64,000 nucleotides of DNA from contig NZ_NOYI01000023.1 in the NCBI RefSeq assembly GCF_002258785.1, positions 33,824-97,823 on the forward strand. Direction: 5' to 3'. The notes beneath the pieces are model-generated. The model saw only the letters and a program-made list of their open reading frames with translations. It searched no databases and had not been told where the DNA came from. The DNA comes from Rhodococcus sp. 06-235-1A. GTDB lineage: Bacteria; Actinomycetota; Actinomycetes; Mycobacteriales; Mycobacteriaceae. Shown piece by piece: positions 26,284 to 33,526 of this stretch. Every line of letters starts with the position of its first letter. Within the stretch, counting starts at the first letter, position 1. A program made the position numbers and the translations under genes.

Positions 26284-28119
26284 GTGTCGCCCATGAGCAA
26301 CGTCGTCGATGCCATCCTGGGCCGAGTACACGATCTCTGCCGAGACGATTCGTCCGGACAGATAGCGGACTATATTCCAGAACTCGCGGCCGTCACACCC
26401 GACGGATTCGGTATCGCCCTGACCACCACGGACGGCTACGTCTACGAGGTCGGCGACACGAGACTCCCCTTCACGATCCAATCCATCTCCAAGCCGTTCA
26501 CCTACGCCTTGGCTCTGGCCGATCGCGGACTCGACTTCGTCGCGAGCAAGATCGACATCGAGCCGTCCGGGGAACCCTTCAACGAGATCAGCCTCGACCC
26601 GGTGACCGAGCGCCCACGCAACCCGATGATCAATGCGGGTGCCATCACGTCGGCGTCGCTGATCGCCGGGCGCAACCCTCAGGATCGATTCGAACGTATT
26701 CGTGCCTCGTATTCTCGGTATGCAGGAAGGTCTCTCACGTTCAACGACGCCGTCTACCGCTCGGAAGCGCGTACCGGTCATCGCAATCGCGCCATCGGAT
26801 ACATGCTCCGCTCGTTCGACATCATCGATCACGATCCCGATGCTGCCGTCGATCTCTACTTTCGTCAGTGTTCGATAGACGTCACCGCTGCCGACCTCGC
26901 CATGATGGCGGCCACCATGGCCAACAACGGGGTCAATCCCCATACACGGGAACGTGCACTCGCACCGGCACTCGTCGAACATGTGCTGTCGGTCATGACC
27001 ACGTGTGGGATGTACGACGGCGCCGGCGACTGGGTGGCGCGGGTGGGTATGCCGGCGAAGAGCGGAGTCGGGGGCGGGATCCTGGCGGTACTGCCCGGAC
27101 AGATGGGGATCGCCGTCTATTCACCGCGACTCGATTCCCACGGCAACAGCGTGCGGGGAGTTGCCGCCTGCCGGGAACTCTCGAACCGACTCGAACTGCA
27201 CTTCCTGCACGTCACTCGTGCGGCGAAGTCCTCGATCCGGCGTCGCTACGTGGTGACCGAGGCACCGTCGCGCAAGCGGCGCTCCGAGGTCGAACAGGCC
27301 ACTTTGGCTGCTGTGGGCGAACGCGCCCGCGTGTACGAGCTGCACGGCGATCTGCTGTTCTCCGGTGCCGAGACCGCTGTTCGTGAGATCGGCGACCTGG
27401 ACCGGGAACTGGATGCCCTCGTCATCGATGTGCGCGGCGTCGACGAGGTCAGCGCGATCGCCCGCACCATGTTCGAGGACCTCCGCCAGGATCTCGCCGA
27501 ACACGGCTGTGTAATGGCTCTGGTCGACCCGAGAGCGATCATGGGTCACACCGCATCGAGTCTCGACCCGTCCGATCCGGCGGGTCGGGTGTACTCGAGC
27601 CTCGGTTCGGCAGTTCAGTGGGCAGAGAACCTGCTTCTGGATCGGCACTGCGCAGGTGCGCGACAGCCGACCGTGGTCGCGATTGCACAGCACCCGCTGC
27701 TCTCCGGTCTCTCGTCCGAACAGTTCGACGCGGTGACGCCCTATCTGGAGAAGCGCCACTACGCGCGCGGAGACGTCATCGTTCGTCACGGCGACCCCGC
27801 GGCGGGCCTGTTCCTGATGCTGCGCGGAGAAGTGTCGTCGACGGCGGTGTCCGCCGACGGCGGCAGGCACCGCATCACCACTCTGTCGCCCGGCATGAGC
27901 TTCGGCGAGATGCCCCTGCTGATGTCGGTTCCGTTCCTTCTCGACATGGTGGCCGACACTCCGGTCGACCTGGTGGTCGTGTCCGTCGAGAACTTCGAGG
28001 CGCTCACGCACGATGCACCGGAGATCAAGCTGGCACTGCTGGAAAATGTCGCGACAGGAGCGTACGGACAGATGGCGGCGGTGATCAAGACGCTCGGGCG
28101 GTTCGACATCGGCATCTGA
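26284..28119 (+). CDS. glsA: Glutaminase A fused to STAS and cyclic-nucleotide-binding-like domains
   Basis: This 611-residue protein has three parts. Residues 1-310 are a serine-dependent glutaminase (Ser67 and Lys70 in TIQSISKPF, then NPMINAGAI and AKSGVGGGI). Residues about 325-430 resemble a STAS domain (LDALVIDVRGVDEVSA). Residues about 480-600 resemble a cyclic-nucleotide-binding domain (GDVIVRHGDPAAGLFLMLRGEVS, SFGEMPLLMS). The Arg that contacts the cyclic phosphate in canonical domains is not seen after FGEMPLL. The enzyme should hydrolyse glutamine to glutamate and ammonia, with the extra domains sensing something. GTG 26284 is used; ATG 26293 is possible. It is divergent from dxs. 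Confidence 0.9.
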   Translation: MSPMSNVVDAILGRVHDLCRDDSSGQIADYIPELAAVTPDGFGIALTTTDGYVYEVGDTRLPFTIQSISKPFTYALALADRGLDFVASKIDIEPSGEPFNEISLDPVTERPRNPMINAGAITSASLIAGRNPQDRFERIRASYSRYAGRSLTFNDAVYRSEARTGHRNRAIGYMLRSFDIIDHDPDAAVDLYFRQCSIDVTAADLAMMAATMANNGVNPHTRERALAPALVEHVLSVMTTCGMYDGAGDWVARVGMPAKSGVGGGILAVLPGQMGIAVYSPRLDSHGNSVRGVAACRELSNRLELHFLHVTRAAKSSIRRRYVVTEAPSRKRRSEVEQATLAAVGERARVYELHGDLLFSGAETAVREIGDLDRELDALVIDVRGVDEVSAIARTMFEDLRQDLAEHGCVMALVDPRAIMGHTASSLDPSDPAGRVYSSLGSAVQWAENLLLDRHCAGARQPTVVAIAQHPLLSGLSSEQFDAVTPYLEKRHYARGDVIVRHGDPAAGLFLMLRGEVSSTAVSADGGRHRITTLSPGMSFGEMPLLMSVPFLLDMVADTPVDLVVVSVENFEALTHDAPEIKLALLENVATGAYGQMAAVIKTLGRFDIGI

Positions 28120-28155
28120 CGCCGACGGTCGAACCGTCCGAGGCTCGGGCTTCGC

Positions 28156-28914
28156 TCAGGCGCCGAGTGTCAGCATCGTGAGCACTTCGGTGGGCTGTGG
28201 TGAGCCACCGGCGGGTTCGAGCGAGAACGCGAAGTTCGTCGACGTTCCCAATCCGTCGACCACCGTGCCCGACTCCGAGGTGAGTTGATCCTCGGTCACC
28301 ACACCTGCCGAGCGAGGAGAACCGTCCACGAACCACATCTGGTACGCGCGCCCCGGCGGCGGCTGGGGAACTCCGTCGAGACTGACCACGACCGCGTTCC
28401 GAGAAAGCGAGTACGAGACCGTCGCCGTACCGCCTCCGGGGAACTCCGCTGTGGACTCACGCGCATCGGGAGCGGCCACGATCTGTTCGGCCTGCGAGGG
28501 CTGCGGGTCGTTGCCCACCGTTTGCGTGACGACCACGACACCGCCCACGGCGACGATCACCGCAGCGGCGGCCGAGACCATCGAGTACCGCCAGGTTTTC
28601 GAGCGCTCCCGCCGATGCCGGTGCAACGGCGTCACGTTCGGTGGCAGCTGGTGAACCGTCGGCTCCTGCTCGCTGACGGCGACCTGATCGAGCACCGATC
28701 GACGCAGTCGGTCGGGTGCGGGCGTCGCATCCGCTGCGGCCGCCAAGGCCAGCGTCTCGTGGATCTCACCCACGAGAACATCGAACTGGACGCGTGCGGT
28801 GTCGTCGACGCGTAGCCGCTCGGCCTCGATGTCGAGTCGCTCGGAATCGGTTGTCGCGTGGAGGGCGTAGACCTCCGCATCGTCGAGTAGTCGCTGCCGT
28901 GACGAGTCGTTCAT
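28156..28914 (-). CDS. rskA: Anti-sigma-K factor RskA
   Basis: The 252-residue protein has an N-terminal cytoplasmic anti-sigma region (LLDDAEVYALHATTDSER). One membrane helix follows near residue 115 (SMVSAAAAVIVAVGGVVVV). The extracytoplasmic RskA-type domain has YSLSRNAVVVSLDGVPQPPP and YQMWFVDG. It should hold SigK at the membrane until regulated proteolysis. ATG 28914 overlaps the sigK stop by four bases and is preferred to an ATG seven codons upstream. A weak hairpin (28124-28138) lies between it and the convergent glutaminase gene. Confidence 0.92.
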   Translation of the reverse strand: MNDSSRQRLLDDAEVYALHATTDSERLDIEAERLRVDDTARVQFDVLVGEIHETLALAAAADATPAPDRLRRSVLDQVAVSEQEPTVHQLPPNVTPLHRHRRERSKTWRYSMVSAAAAVIVAVGGVVVVTQTVGNDPQPSQAEQIVAAPDARESTAEFPGGGTATVSYSLSRNAVVVSLDGVPQPPPGRAYQMWFVDGSPRSAGVVTEDQLTSESGTVVDGLGTSTNFAFSLEPAGGSPQPTEVLTMLTLGA

Positions 28915-29666
28915 TGCGGGATCACCCCCAGACATGTCTTCAACTTGATCAATCCATCTCGTATGCGCGATTTGATGGTGGGAACCGCGACCCCGAGCCG
29001 CTCCGCAACTTCGCGATAGGTGTAACCGCTGTAGTAAGCCATTCGTACCGACTCGCTCTGCGTATCGGTCAGAGTTTCGAGACAGGCAACCACGGCCTCC
29101 GACTCGAGCCGCTGCGTCACTGTTTCGAGCACTTCGTCGTGCTCGGGCGTGTGACTCACAGCGCCGTACGCAGCCTCACGGTCGGTGCCCGACTGCTCGC
29201 TTCGGACGCGATCGACGGCCCTGCGGTGAGCCAGCGTCATGATCCATGCGAGCGGGCTTCCCTGGTTCGGGTCGTAATTCGGTGCCGCGCGCCAGATCTG
29301 AAGAAAGACCTCCTGCGCGGTCTCCTCGCTGTAACCGGGGTCGCGAAGTACGCGCAACACCATTCCGTACACCCGCGACGAGGTCGCGTCGTACAGCTCG
29401 GCGAACGCCGCCCGGTCACCCTGCGCAACCGACGCCATCAATCGACGGAGTCGATCCGTTTCCTCGGCCCGCAAGTTCTTCAACTGTGGGCTGGGAACGG
29501 CGCAGACCGCATCCTCTGTGGCGTAGCTATCGGCAGCGTCGGACGTCGTCCGGTCACGGCCGGCATCCGGCGACCCGGACGCGCCGGAAAACGGCGCGCT
29601 CATCGGAAAATCGTCCCAGTAGACGGGTTCATGATCGAGTTCATCGATCACGACACTAGTGGTCAT
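28911..29666 (-). CDS. sigK: ECF sigma factor SigK
   Basis: The 251-residue sigma factor has region 2 (AAFAELYDATSSRVYGMVLRVL, then EVFLQIWR and AWIMTLAHRRAVDRVR) and region 4 (YYSGYTYREVAERLGVAVPTIKSR). It is paired with RskA through an ATGA overlap, as in mycobacteria, where SigK controls the secreted antigens MPT70 and MPT83. ATG 29666 is the first plausible start; the GGAGG upstream is 18 bases away and instead fits a four-codon upstream frame. A SigK-type promoter lies upstream, consistent with autoregulation. Confidence 0.93.
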   Translation of the reverse strand: MTTSVVIDELDHEPVYWDDFPMSAPFSGASGSPDAGRDRTTSDAADSYATEDAVCAVPSPQLKNLRAEETDRLRRLMASVAQGDRAAFAELYDATSSRVYGMVLRVLRDPGYSEETAQEVFLQIWRAAPNYDPNQGSPLAWIMTLAHRRAVDRVRSEQSGTDREAAYGAVSHTPEHDEVLETVTQRLESEAVVACLETLTDTQSESVRMAYYSGYTYREVAERLGVAVPTIKSRIRDGLIKLKTCLGVIPQ

Positions 29667-29677
29667 AGTGCTCTCAT
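29663..29677 (-). other. Possible four-codon leader ORF (MRAL) coupled to sigK
   Basis: On the minus strand, ATG-AGA-GCA-CTA-TGA starts at 29677, seven bases after a GGAGG (29689-29685). Its stop overlaps the sigK ATG as ATGA. The same GGAGG is 18 bases from the sigK start, too far for direct use. Translation of sigK may therefore depend on termination of this mini-frame. This is a reading of the sequence only; no expression evidence exists. Confidence 0.4.
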
Positions 29678-29711
29678 ATCGAAACCTCCGCGTTTTCCCG
29701 CCGCGGTACAT

Positions 29712-29738
29712 ATTCGGAACAAAGCGGCTGCAGGATGG
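29712..29738 (-). promoter_or_regulatory. SigK-type promoter upstream of sigK
   Basis: On the minus strand the -35 CCATCC (29738-29733) and -10 CCGAAT (29717-29712) are separated by 15 bases. This is an exact match to the mycobacterial SigK promoter elements recalled from the literature (CCATCC, 15-17 bases, CCGAAT). The expected transcript start is about 40 bases before the sigK ATG. It indicates that sigK-rskA is autoregulated. Confidence 0.75.
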
Positions 29739-29848
29739 TTCCGCTGCGAATATTCGTTTGCGACGAAGTGGACCGCGATTCATCCTTGACGGAGAATCGG
29801 ACAATCGTGGGTAATCGGGCGATGGACCCACCGGAGGAGTCGAGAGAT

Positions 29849-30916
29849 ATGGCGGCGATCGAAACACACGGTCTTGTCAAGCGATTCGGGGCGAACGTCG
29901 CGGTCGACGGCGTCGATCTGTCCGTCCCGTCCGGTGGGGTCTACGGCGTGCTGGGGCCGAACGGTGCAGGCAAGACCACGACCATCCGAATGCTGGCCAC
30001 GCTCCTCCCGATCGACGGAGGCAGTGCGCAGGTCTTGGGGCACGACGTGGCGAGCGAGCCCGAGGCCGTCCGGCGGAAGGTCTCTCTGACAGGCCAATTC
30101 GCCTCACTGGACGAGGATCTGACCGGAACGGAGAATCTGATTCTGCTCGCGCGCCTGCTCGGGTATTCACGGCCCGCCGCCCGGTCGCGAGCCGATCAGC
30201 TGTTGACCGCGTTCGACATCTCCGACGCCGGGCCGCGACAGGTCAAGACCTATTCCGGTGGCATGCGCCGACGCATCGACATCGCGGCCAGCATCATCGT
30301 CACCCCCGAGTTGATCTTCCTGGACGAACCCACCACCGGACTCGATCCGCGCAGCCGCAACCACGTCTGGGAGATAGTCCGGGCACTGGTGGCGGGCGGC
30401 ACGACGGTGCTGCTGACTACTCAGTACCTCGACGAAGCCGATCAGCTGGCCGGGCGTGTCGCGGTCATCGACCGTGGCAGGGTGATCGCCGAAGGTACGA
30501 CCGGTGAGCTGAAGGCCTCGGTGGGATCGAACTCGCTACACCTGCGAGTTCTCGACGCGGCCCAGAGAAACGCTGCCGCACGACTTCTGCGAGACCTACT
30601 CGGTGGCAACGTGACCGAGGATCCTGATCCCTCGACCGTCACAGCGCGGCTGGACAACCCGGCGCAAGCCGCGCCGATCCTTCCTGCACTCGCCACGGCA
30701 GGAATTTCCATCGCGTCCTTCACACTCGGCCAACCGAGCTTGGACGAGGTGTTCCTTGCTCTCACCGGACACGAGGCGGGAGTGGAGCCTGCAGGAACGA
30801 CCCACGGGGCGGGAGTGGAGCCTGCAGGAACGACCCACGGGGCGGGAGTGGAGCCTGCAGGAACGACCCATCGAGCCGGCACCGCAATCGAATCCGACCG
30901 AGAGGTGGCGTCGTGA
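29849..30916 (+). CDS. DrrA-like ABC transporter ATP-binding protein (drug exporter family)
   Basis: The 355-residue ATPase has Walker A GPNGAGKTTT, signature TYSGGMRRR, Walker B LIFLDEPTTGLD and a switch-region TTQYLDEAD. The order and the C-terminal extension match daunorubicin-resistance-type exporters. ATG 29849 follows GGAGGAG by ten bases; an ATG nine codons upstream is possible. Just before the end the protein has three repeats of GAGVEPAGTTH encoded by a 33-bp minisatellite, an unusual tail for the family. The stop overlaps the permease start (GTGA). Confidence 0.9.
   Translation: MAAIETHGLVKRFGANVAVDGVDLSVPSGGVYGVLGPNGAGKTTTIRMLATLLPIDGGSAQVLGHDVASEPEAVRRKVSLTGQFASLDEDLTGTENLILLARLLGYSRPAARSRADQLLTAFDISDAGPRQVKTYSGGMRRRIDIAASIIVTPELIFLDEPTTGLDPRSRNHVWEIVRALVAGGTTVLLTTQYLDEADQLAGRVAVIDRGRVIAEGTTGELKASVGSNSLHLRVLDAAQRNAAARLLRDLLGGNVTEDPDPSTVTARLDNPAQAAPILPALATAGISIASFTLGQPSLDEVFLALTGHEAGVEPAGTTHGAGVEPAGTTHGAGVEPAGTTHRAGTAIESDREVAS
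30775..30873 (+). repeat. 33-bp tandem repeat, three copies, inside the ABC ATPase gene
   Basis: Units are 30775-30807, 30808-30840 and 30841-30873. The first two are identical and the third differs at its last bases. Each unit contains GGAGTGGAGCCTGC-A-GGAACGACCCA and encodes eleven residues, so copy number changes keep the frame. The same core, lacking one A, appears on the minus strand at 39474-39524 upstream of the OB-fold gene. This points to a dispersed repeat. Confidence 0.9.
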
Positions 30917-31752
30917 CCGCCGAAACCCAGCAGTCGACTCCGCAGGCCTCGACCATCATCGACGTTCTGACTGCCGCCGGGCCCCGTCCGGCGCGACCGT
31001 CGTCGCTGTCCACGTCGTTGAGCTTCGGTTGGCGGGCGCTGCTCAAGATCAAGCACGTGCCCGAGCAACTGTTCGACGTGACGGCCTTCCCCATCATGTT
31101 CACGCTGCTGTTCACCTACCTGTTCGGCGGTGCACTGGCGGGGTCGACCGACGCATACATTCAGTTCCTGCTCCCCGGCATCCTGGTTCAGACCGTGGTG
31201 ATGATCACGATGTACACCGGCGTGACCATGAACAAGGACATCGAGAAGGGCGTATTCGACCGATTCCGATCGCTGCCCATCTGGCGTCCGTCCCCGTTGG
31301 TGGGTGCACTGCTCGGGGACGTCGTCCGTTACACGCTGGCATCGGTGATCGTGCTGATCCTCGGCCTGATCCTCGGGTTCAGGCCGCAGGGTGGCCTGCT
31401 GGGGGTCGTGGCCTCGATCGCTCTGCTGCTGGTGTTCTCGTTCTGCCTGTCCTGGATCTGGACGATGATCGCCATGATCGTGCGCACCGAGGCCGCAGTG
31501 ATGGGTGTGTCGATGTTCATCCTGTTTCCGTTGACCTTCGCAAGCAACATTTTCGTCGATCCCAGCACGATGCCCGGTTGGCTCCGTGCTTTCGTGGATG
31601 TCAATCCGGTCAGCTTCCTGGTCACCTCGCTGCGTGGCCTGATGCAGGGTGACGTCGACACCGGCCGACTCGGTGTGACGCTGGTGCTGTGTGCCGTCCT
31701 GCTGGCCGTGTTCGGGCCTGTCACCATGCGGCTGTACAACCGAAAGTCCTAG
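30913..31752 (+). CDS. DrrB-like ABC-2 type transporter permease
   Basis: The 279-residue protein has six predicted membrane segments and the ABC-2 pattern. After an N-terminal cytoplasmic part (SFGWRALLKIKHVPEQLFD), the first helices include FPIMFTLLFTYLFGGAL. MNKDIEKGVFDRFRSLPI is the coupling segment to the ATPase, and NPVSFLVTSLRGLM follows late. It forms the exporter with the upstream ATPase, to which it is coupled by a four-base overlap. The substrate is unknown; lipids and hydrophobic drugs are common in this family. It converges on the CGNR gene 25 bp away. Confidence 0.9.
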   Translation: MTAETQQSTPQASTIIDVLTAAGPRPARPSSLSTSLSFGWRALLKIKHVPEQLFDVTAFPIMFTLLFTYLFGGALAGSTDAYIQFLLPGILVQTVVMITMYTGVTMNKDIEKGVFDRFRSLPIWRPSPLVGALLGDVVRYTLASVIVLILGLILGFRPQGGLLGVVASIALLLVFSFCLSWIWTMIAMIVRTEAAVMGVSMFILFPLTFASNIFVDPSTMPGWLRAFVDVNPVSFLVTSLRGLMQGDVDTGRLGVTLVLCAVLLAVFGPVTMRLYNRKS

Positions 31753-31777
31753 GGCGGGAGGTCGGTATCCACACCGC

Positions 31778-32299
31778 TCAGGACGCGGCCCGCGCTCGAT
31801 GTCTGCGCACGGCGTCGCGATTGGAGCACACGGTTCCGCAATAGCGCTGCCTGCCGGTTCTCGAGGTGTCGGCGAAGGCGAGTGTGCAATCCGTAGCCGC
31901 GCAGCGGTCGAGGCGCGACATGCCGCGGCCGGTCAGGTGCAACGCCGTGCCGACGCTCACCAGAGCTCTGATCACGCCGCCCAGTTCGATGTTGGGGTCG
32001 CGGTAGTGCATGTGCCAACCGTCGTCGGCGTGGTTGGTCAACCGCGGATACGCCGACGCCTGTGCCAGAAGGGCATTGAGCGCCGCGGCCCGCTCCCCCT
32101 CTGTCGTGGCGTCCACCACACGCGCCCAGTCGCGCAGAAACTCGAGTGTGTCGACCAGATCGGCATCGGTTGCCGTCCAATCGGGAACGAGGCCTGCGTC
32201 GACGCAACGATTTCCCAGTTCGGCCGCCGACGTGGGTGGTGAATTGAGCAAGTCGATACCGAGTTTCACCGCATATTCGCCGTAAGGGTTGATGTGCAC
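31778..32299 (-). CDS. CGNR zinc-finger family protein (ABATE domain)
   Basis: The 173-residue protein has an N-terminal helical ABATE-like domain (AVKLGIDLLNSPP, LEFLRDWARVVD). Its C-terminal zinc finger reads RCAATDCTLAFADTSRTGRQRYC followed by CSNRDAVRRHR, so the CGNR signature appears here as CSNR. Members are thought to be DNA-binding regulators. It is divergent from the small protein at 32325, with a 25-bp gap between starts. Confidence 0.88.
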   Translation of the reverse strand: MHINPYGEYAVKLGIDLLNSPPTSAAELGNRCVDAGLVPDWTATDADLVDTLEFLRDWARVVDATTEGERAAALNALLAQASAYPRLTNHADDGWHMHYRDPNIELGGVIRALVSVGTALHLTGRGMSRLDRCAATDCTLAFADTSRTGRQRYCGTVCSNRDAVRRHRARAAS

Positions 32300-32324
32300 A
32301 AGACCATTACATCACGATGGATAC

Positions 32325-32486
32325 ATGCAGAGCCAACACACATCACACACCTGGACCACTCATTCCACCCATCACACGAGCGAGGGCCTCGTCGGATACC
32401 AGGGGTGCCGGTGCGGTGCCCAGCGCATCGTGTCGGTACCCACCGAACAGTTCGCCCCGGTCGCCGAAGTAGCGCATCACACCTGA
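32325..32486 (+). CDS. Small Cys/His-containing actinobacterial protein (53 residues)
   Basis: This short protein has a Thr/His-rich start, then TSEGLVGYQGCRCGAQRIVSVP, similar in pattern to small conserved actinobacterial proteins that carry one CxCG motif after a TSEG turn. The function is unknown. ATG 32325 is preferred to ATG 32289 because the upstream part overlaps the divergent regulator start. It ends four bases before the convergent siderophore-binding lipoprotein gene. Confidence 0.55.
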   Translation: MQSQHTSHTWTTHSTHHTSEGLVGYQGCRCGAQRIVSVPTEQFAPVAEVAHHT

Positions 32487-32490
32487 CCGG

Positions 32491-33483
32491 TCACCGCAGC
32501 GCGCGCGTCAACTCGGGGACCACGGTGTCGAGGGCGTAGCCGATCGAGAGCACCGAGTTGGTCGCATATGACTTCGCGACCACCGGGTCTGCGAACACGA
32601 TGGAACGTCCGTCCGCCACTGCCGGAATTTTCCGGAACAGCGGATCGTCCGTCACCTCGGACGGTGACTTCTCGATCGGAAACACGACCAGCAGGTCGGC
32701 GTCGAGACGATCGAGCTCTTCCCCCGAGATCGGTACCGAGAAACCTCTCGGAGTGAGTGAGTCGATGGTCGGACTGGTGACGAATCCGAGTTTCTTCATG
32801 AATTCGAGGCGACTGTTGGACGAGATGTACGCCCCGTATCCGGTCCCGCTGTAGGCACCGACGACGGCCGTCTTGCCGGCGAACTCGGGGTGGTCATCGG
32901 CAGCGGACCGAAAACGATCGGCGATTGCGGCGAGCAGAGCATCACCGTACGCGCGCTGACCGAGAGCGGTCGCAACCATGGTGACCTGCTGCTCCAACGA
33001 GGTCAGGTAGTTGTCTGATCCCTCGGGCACACCGACAGTGGGTGCGATGGCGGACAACGTGGCATATCGATCGGGGTCACCCGAACTCTTGGTATCCAGG
33101 ATCAGATCCGGTTCCAGTGCCGCCACCTGCTCGTACGACGGCTCCTGAGTACCGATGATCTGTGGTGGCGCGTCGTAGAGGCCGGCAGCCCACGGCCCGA
33201 CGCCGTCACCGCCGAATGCCAGCCAGTCGCTCGCGCCCACGGGTGAGACTCCCAGTGCCAGAGCGGTTTCGGCGTCGCCCCAGCCGAGCGCCACGATGCG
33301 CTGCGGTGCGCTCTCGATCGTCACCGCGCCGAACTTGGTGTCGATCGTGGCCGGAAACGCCGATCCGGTCTCGGCGGACGGCTCGACAGGCTCGGTCGAC
33401 CCGGTGCTGCACGATACGGCGGTGGTCATGGAGACCACCACGATGAGAATGAGTGCGATGCGATTGCGAATTGTCACAGGCAC
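32491..33483 (-). CDS. Iron-siderophore ABC transporter substrate-binding lipoprotein
   Basis: This 330-residue protein has a lipoprotein signal ending in TAVSC near residue 25 and the periplasmic-binding-protein class III (FecB/FhuD-like) pattern. The motifs are APQRIVALGWGDAETALALGVSPVGASD, EQVAALEPDLIL, and YAGYIS-like GYGAYISSNSRLEFM. It should capture an iron-siderophore for an importer encoded elsewhere, as no permease is adjacent. The GTG start is 24 bases from an IdeR-box-like palindrome. This fits iron-dependent repression by the IdeR encoded at 60084. Confidence 0.9.
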   Translation of the reverse strand: MPVTIRNRIALILIVVVSMTTAVSCSTGSTEPVEPSAETGSAFPATIDTKFGAVTIESAPQRIVALGWGDAETALALGVSPVGASDWLAFGGDGVGPWAAGLYDAPPQIIGTQEPSYEQVAALEPDLILDTKSSGDPDRYATLSAIAPTVGVPEGSDNYLTSLEQQVTMVATALGQRAYGDALLAAIADRFRSAADDHPEFAGKTAVVGAYSGTGYGAYISSNSRLEFMKKLGFVTSPTIDSLTPRGFSVPISGEELDRLDADLLVVFPIEKSPSEVTDDPLFRKIPAVADGRSIVFADPVVAKSYATNSVLSIGYALDTVVPELTRALR

Positions 33484-33507
33484 AGACGGTACGACAAGGC
33501 CTCCGCT

Positions 33508-33526
33508 GCAGGTAAGGCAACCCTAC
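33508..33526 (-). promoter_or_regulatory. IdeR/DtxR-box-like operator upstream of the siderophore-binding lipoprotein gene
   Basis: The 19-bp site GCAGGTAAGGCAACCCTAC matches 13 of 19 positions of the recalled consensus TTAGGTTAGGCTAACCTAA, including AGGT, AGGC and CCTA. It lies 24 bases before the GTG start on the minus strand, where it would block transcription when IdeR is bound to Fe(II). It also overlaps the 3' end of the next gene by four bases. Confidence 0.6.

Noticed and set aside
28124..28138. A terminator between the glutaminase and rskA genes
   Set aside because: GACGGT-CGA-ACCGTC is only a six-base stem with a three-base loop and no T-tract, common by chance at this GC content.
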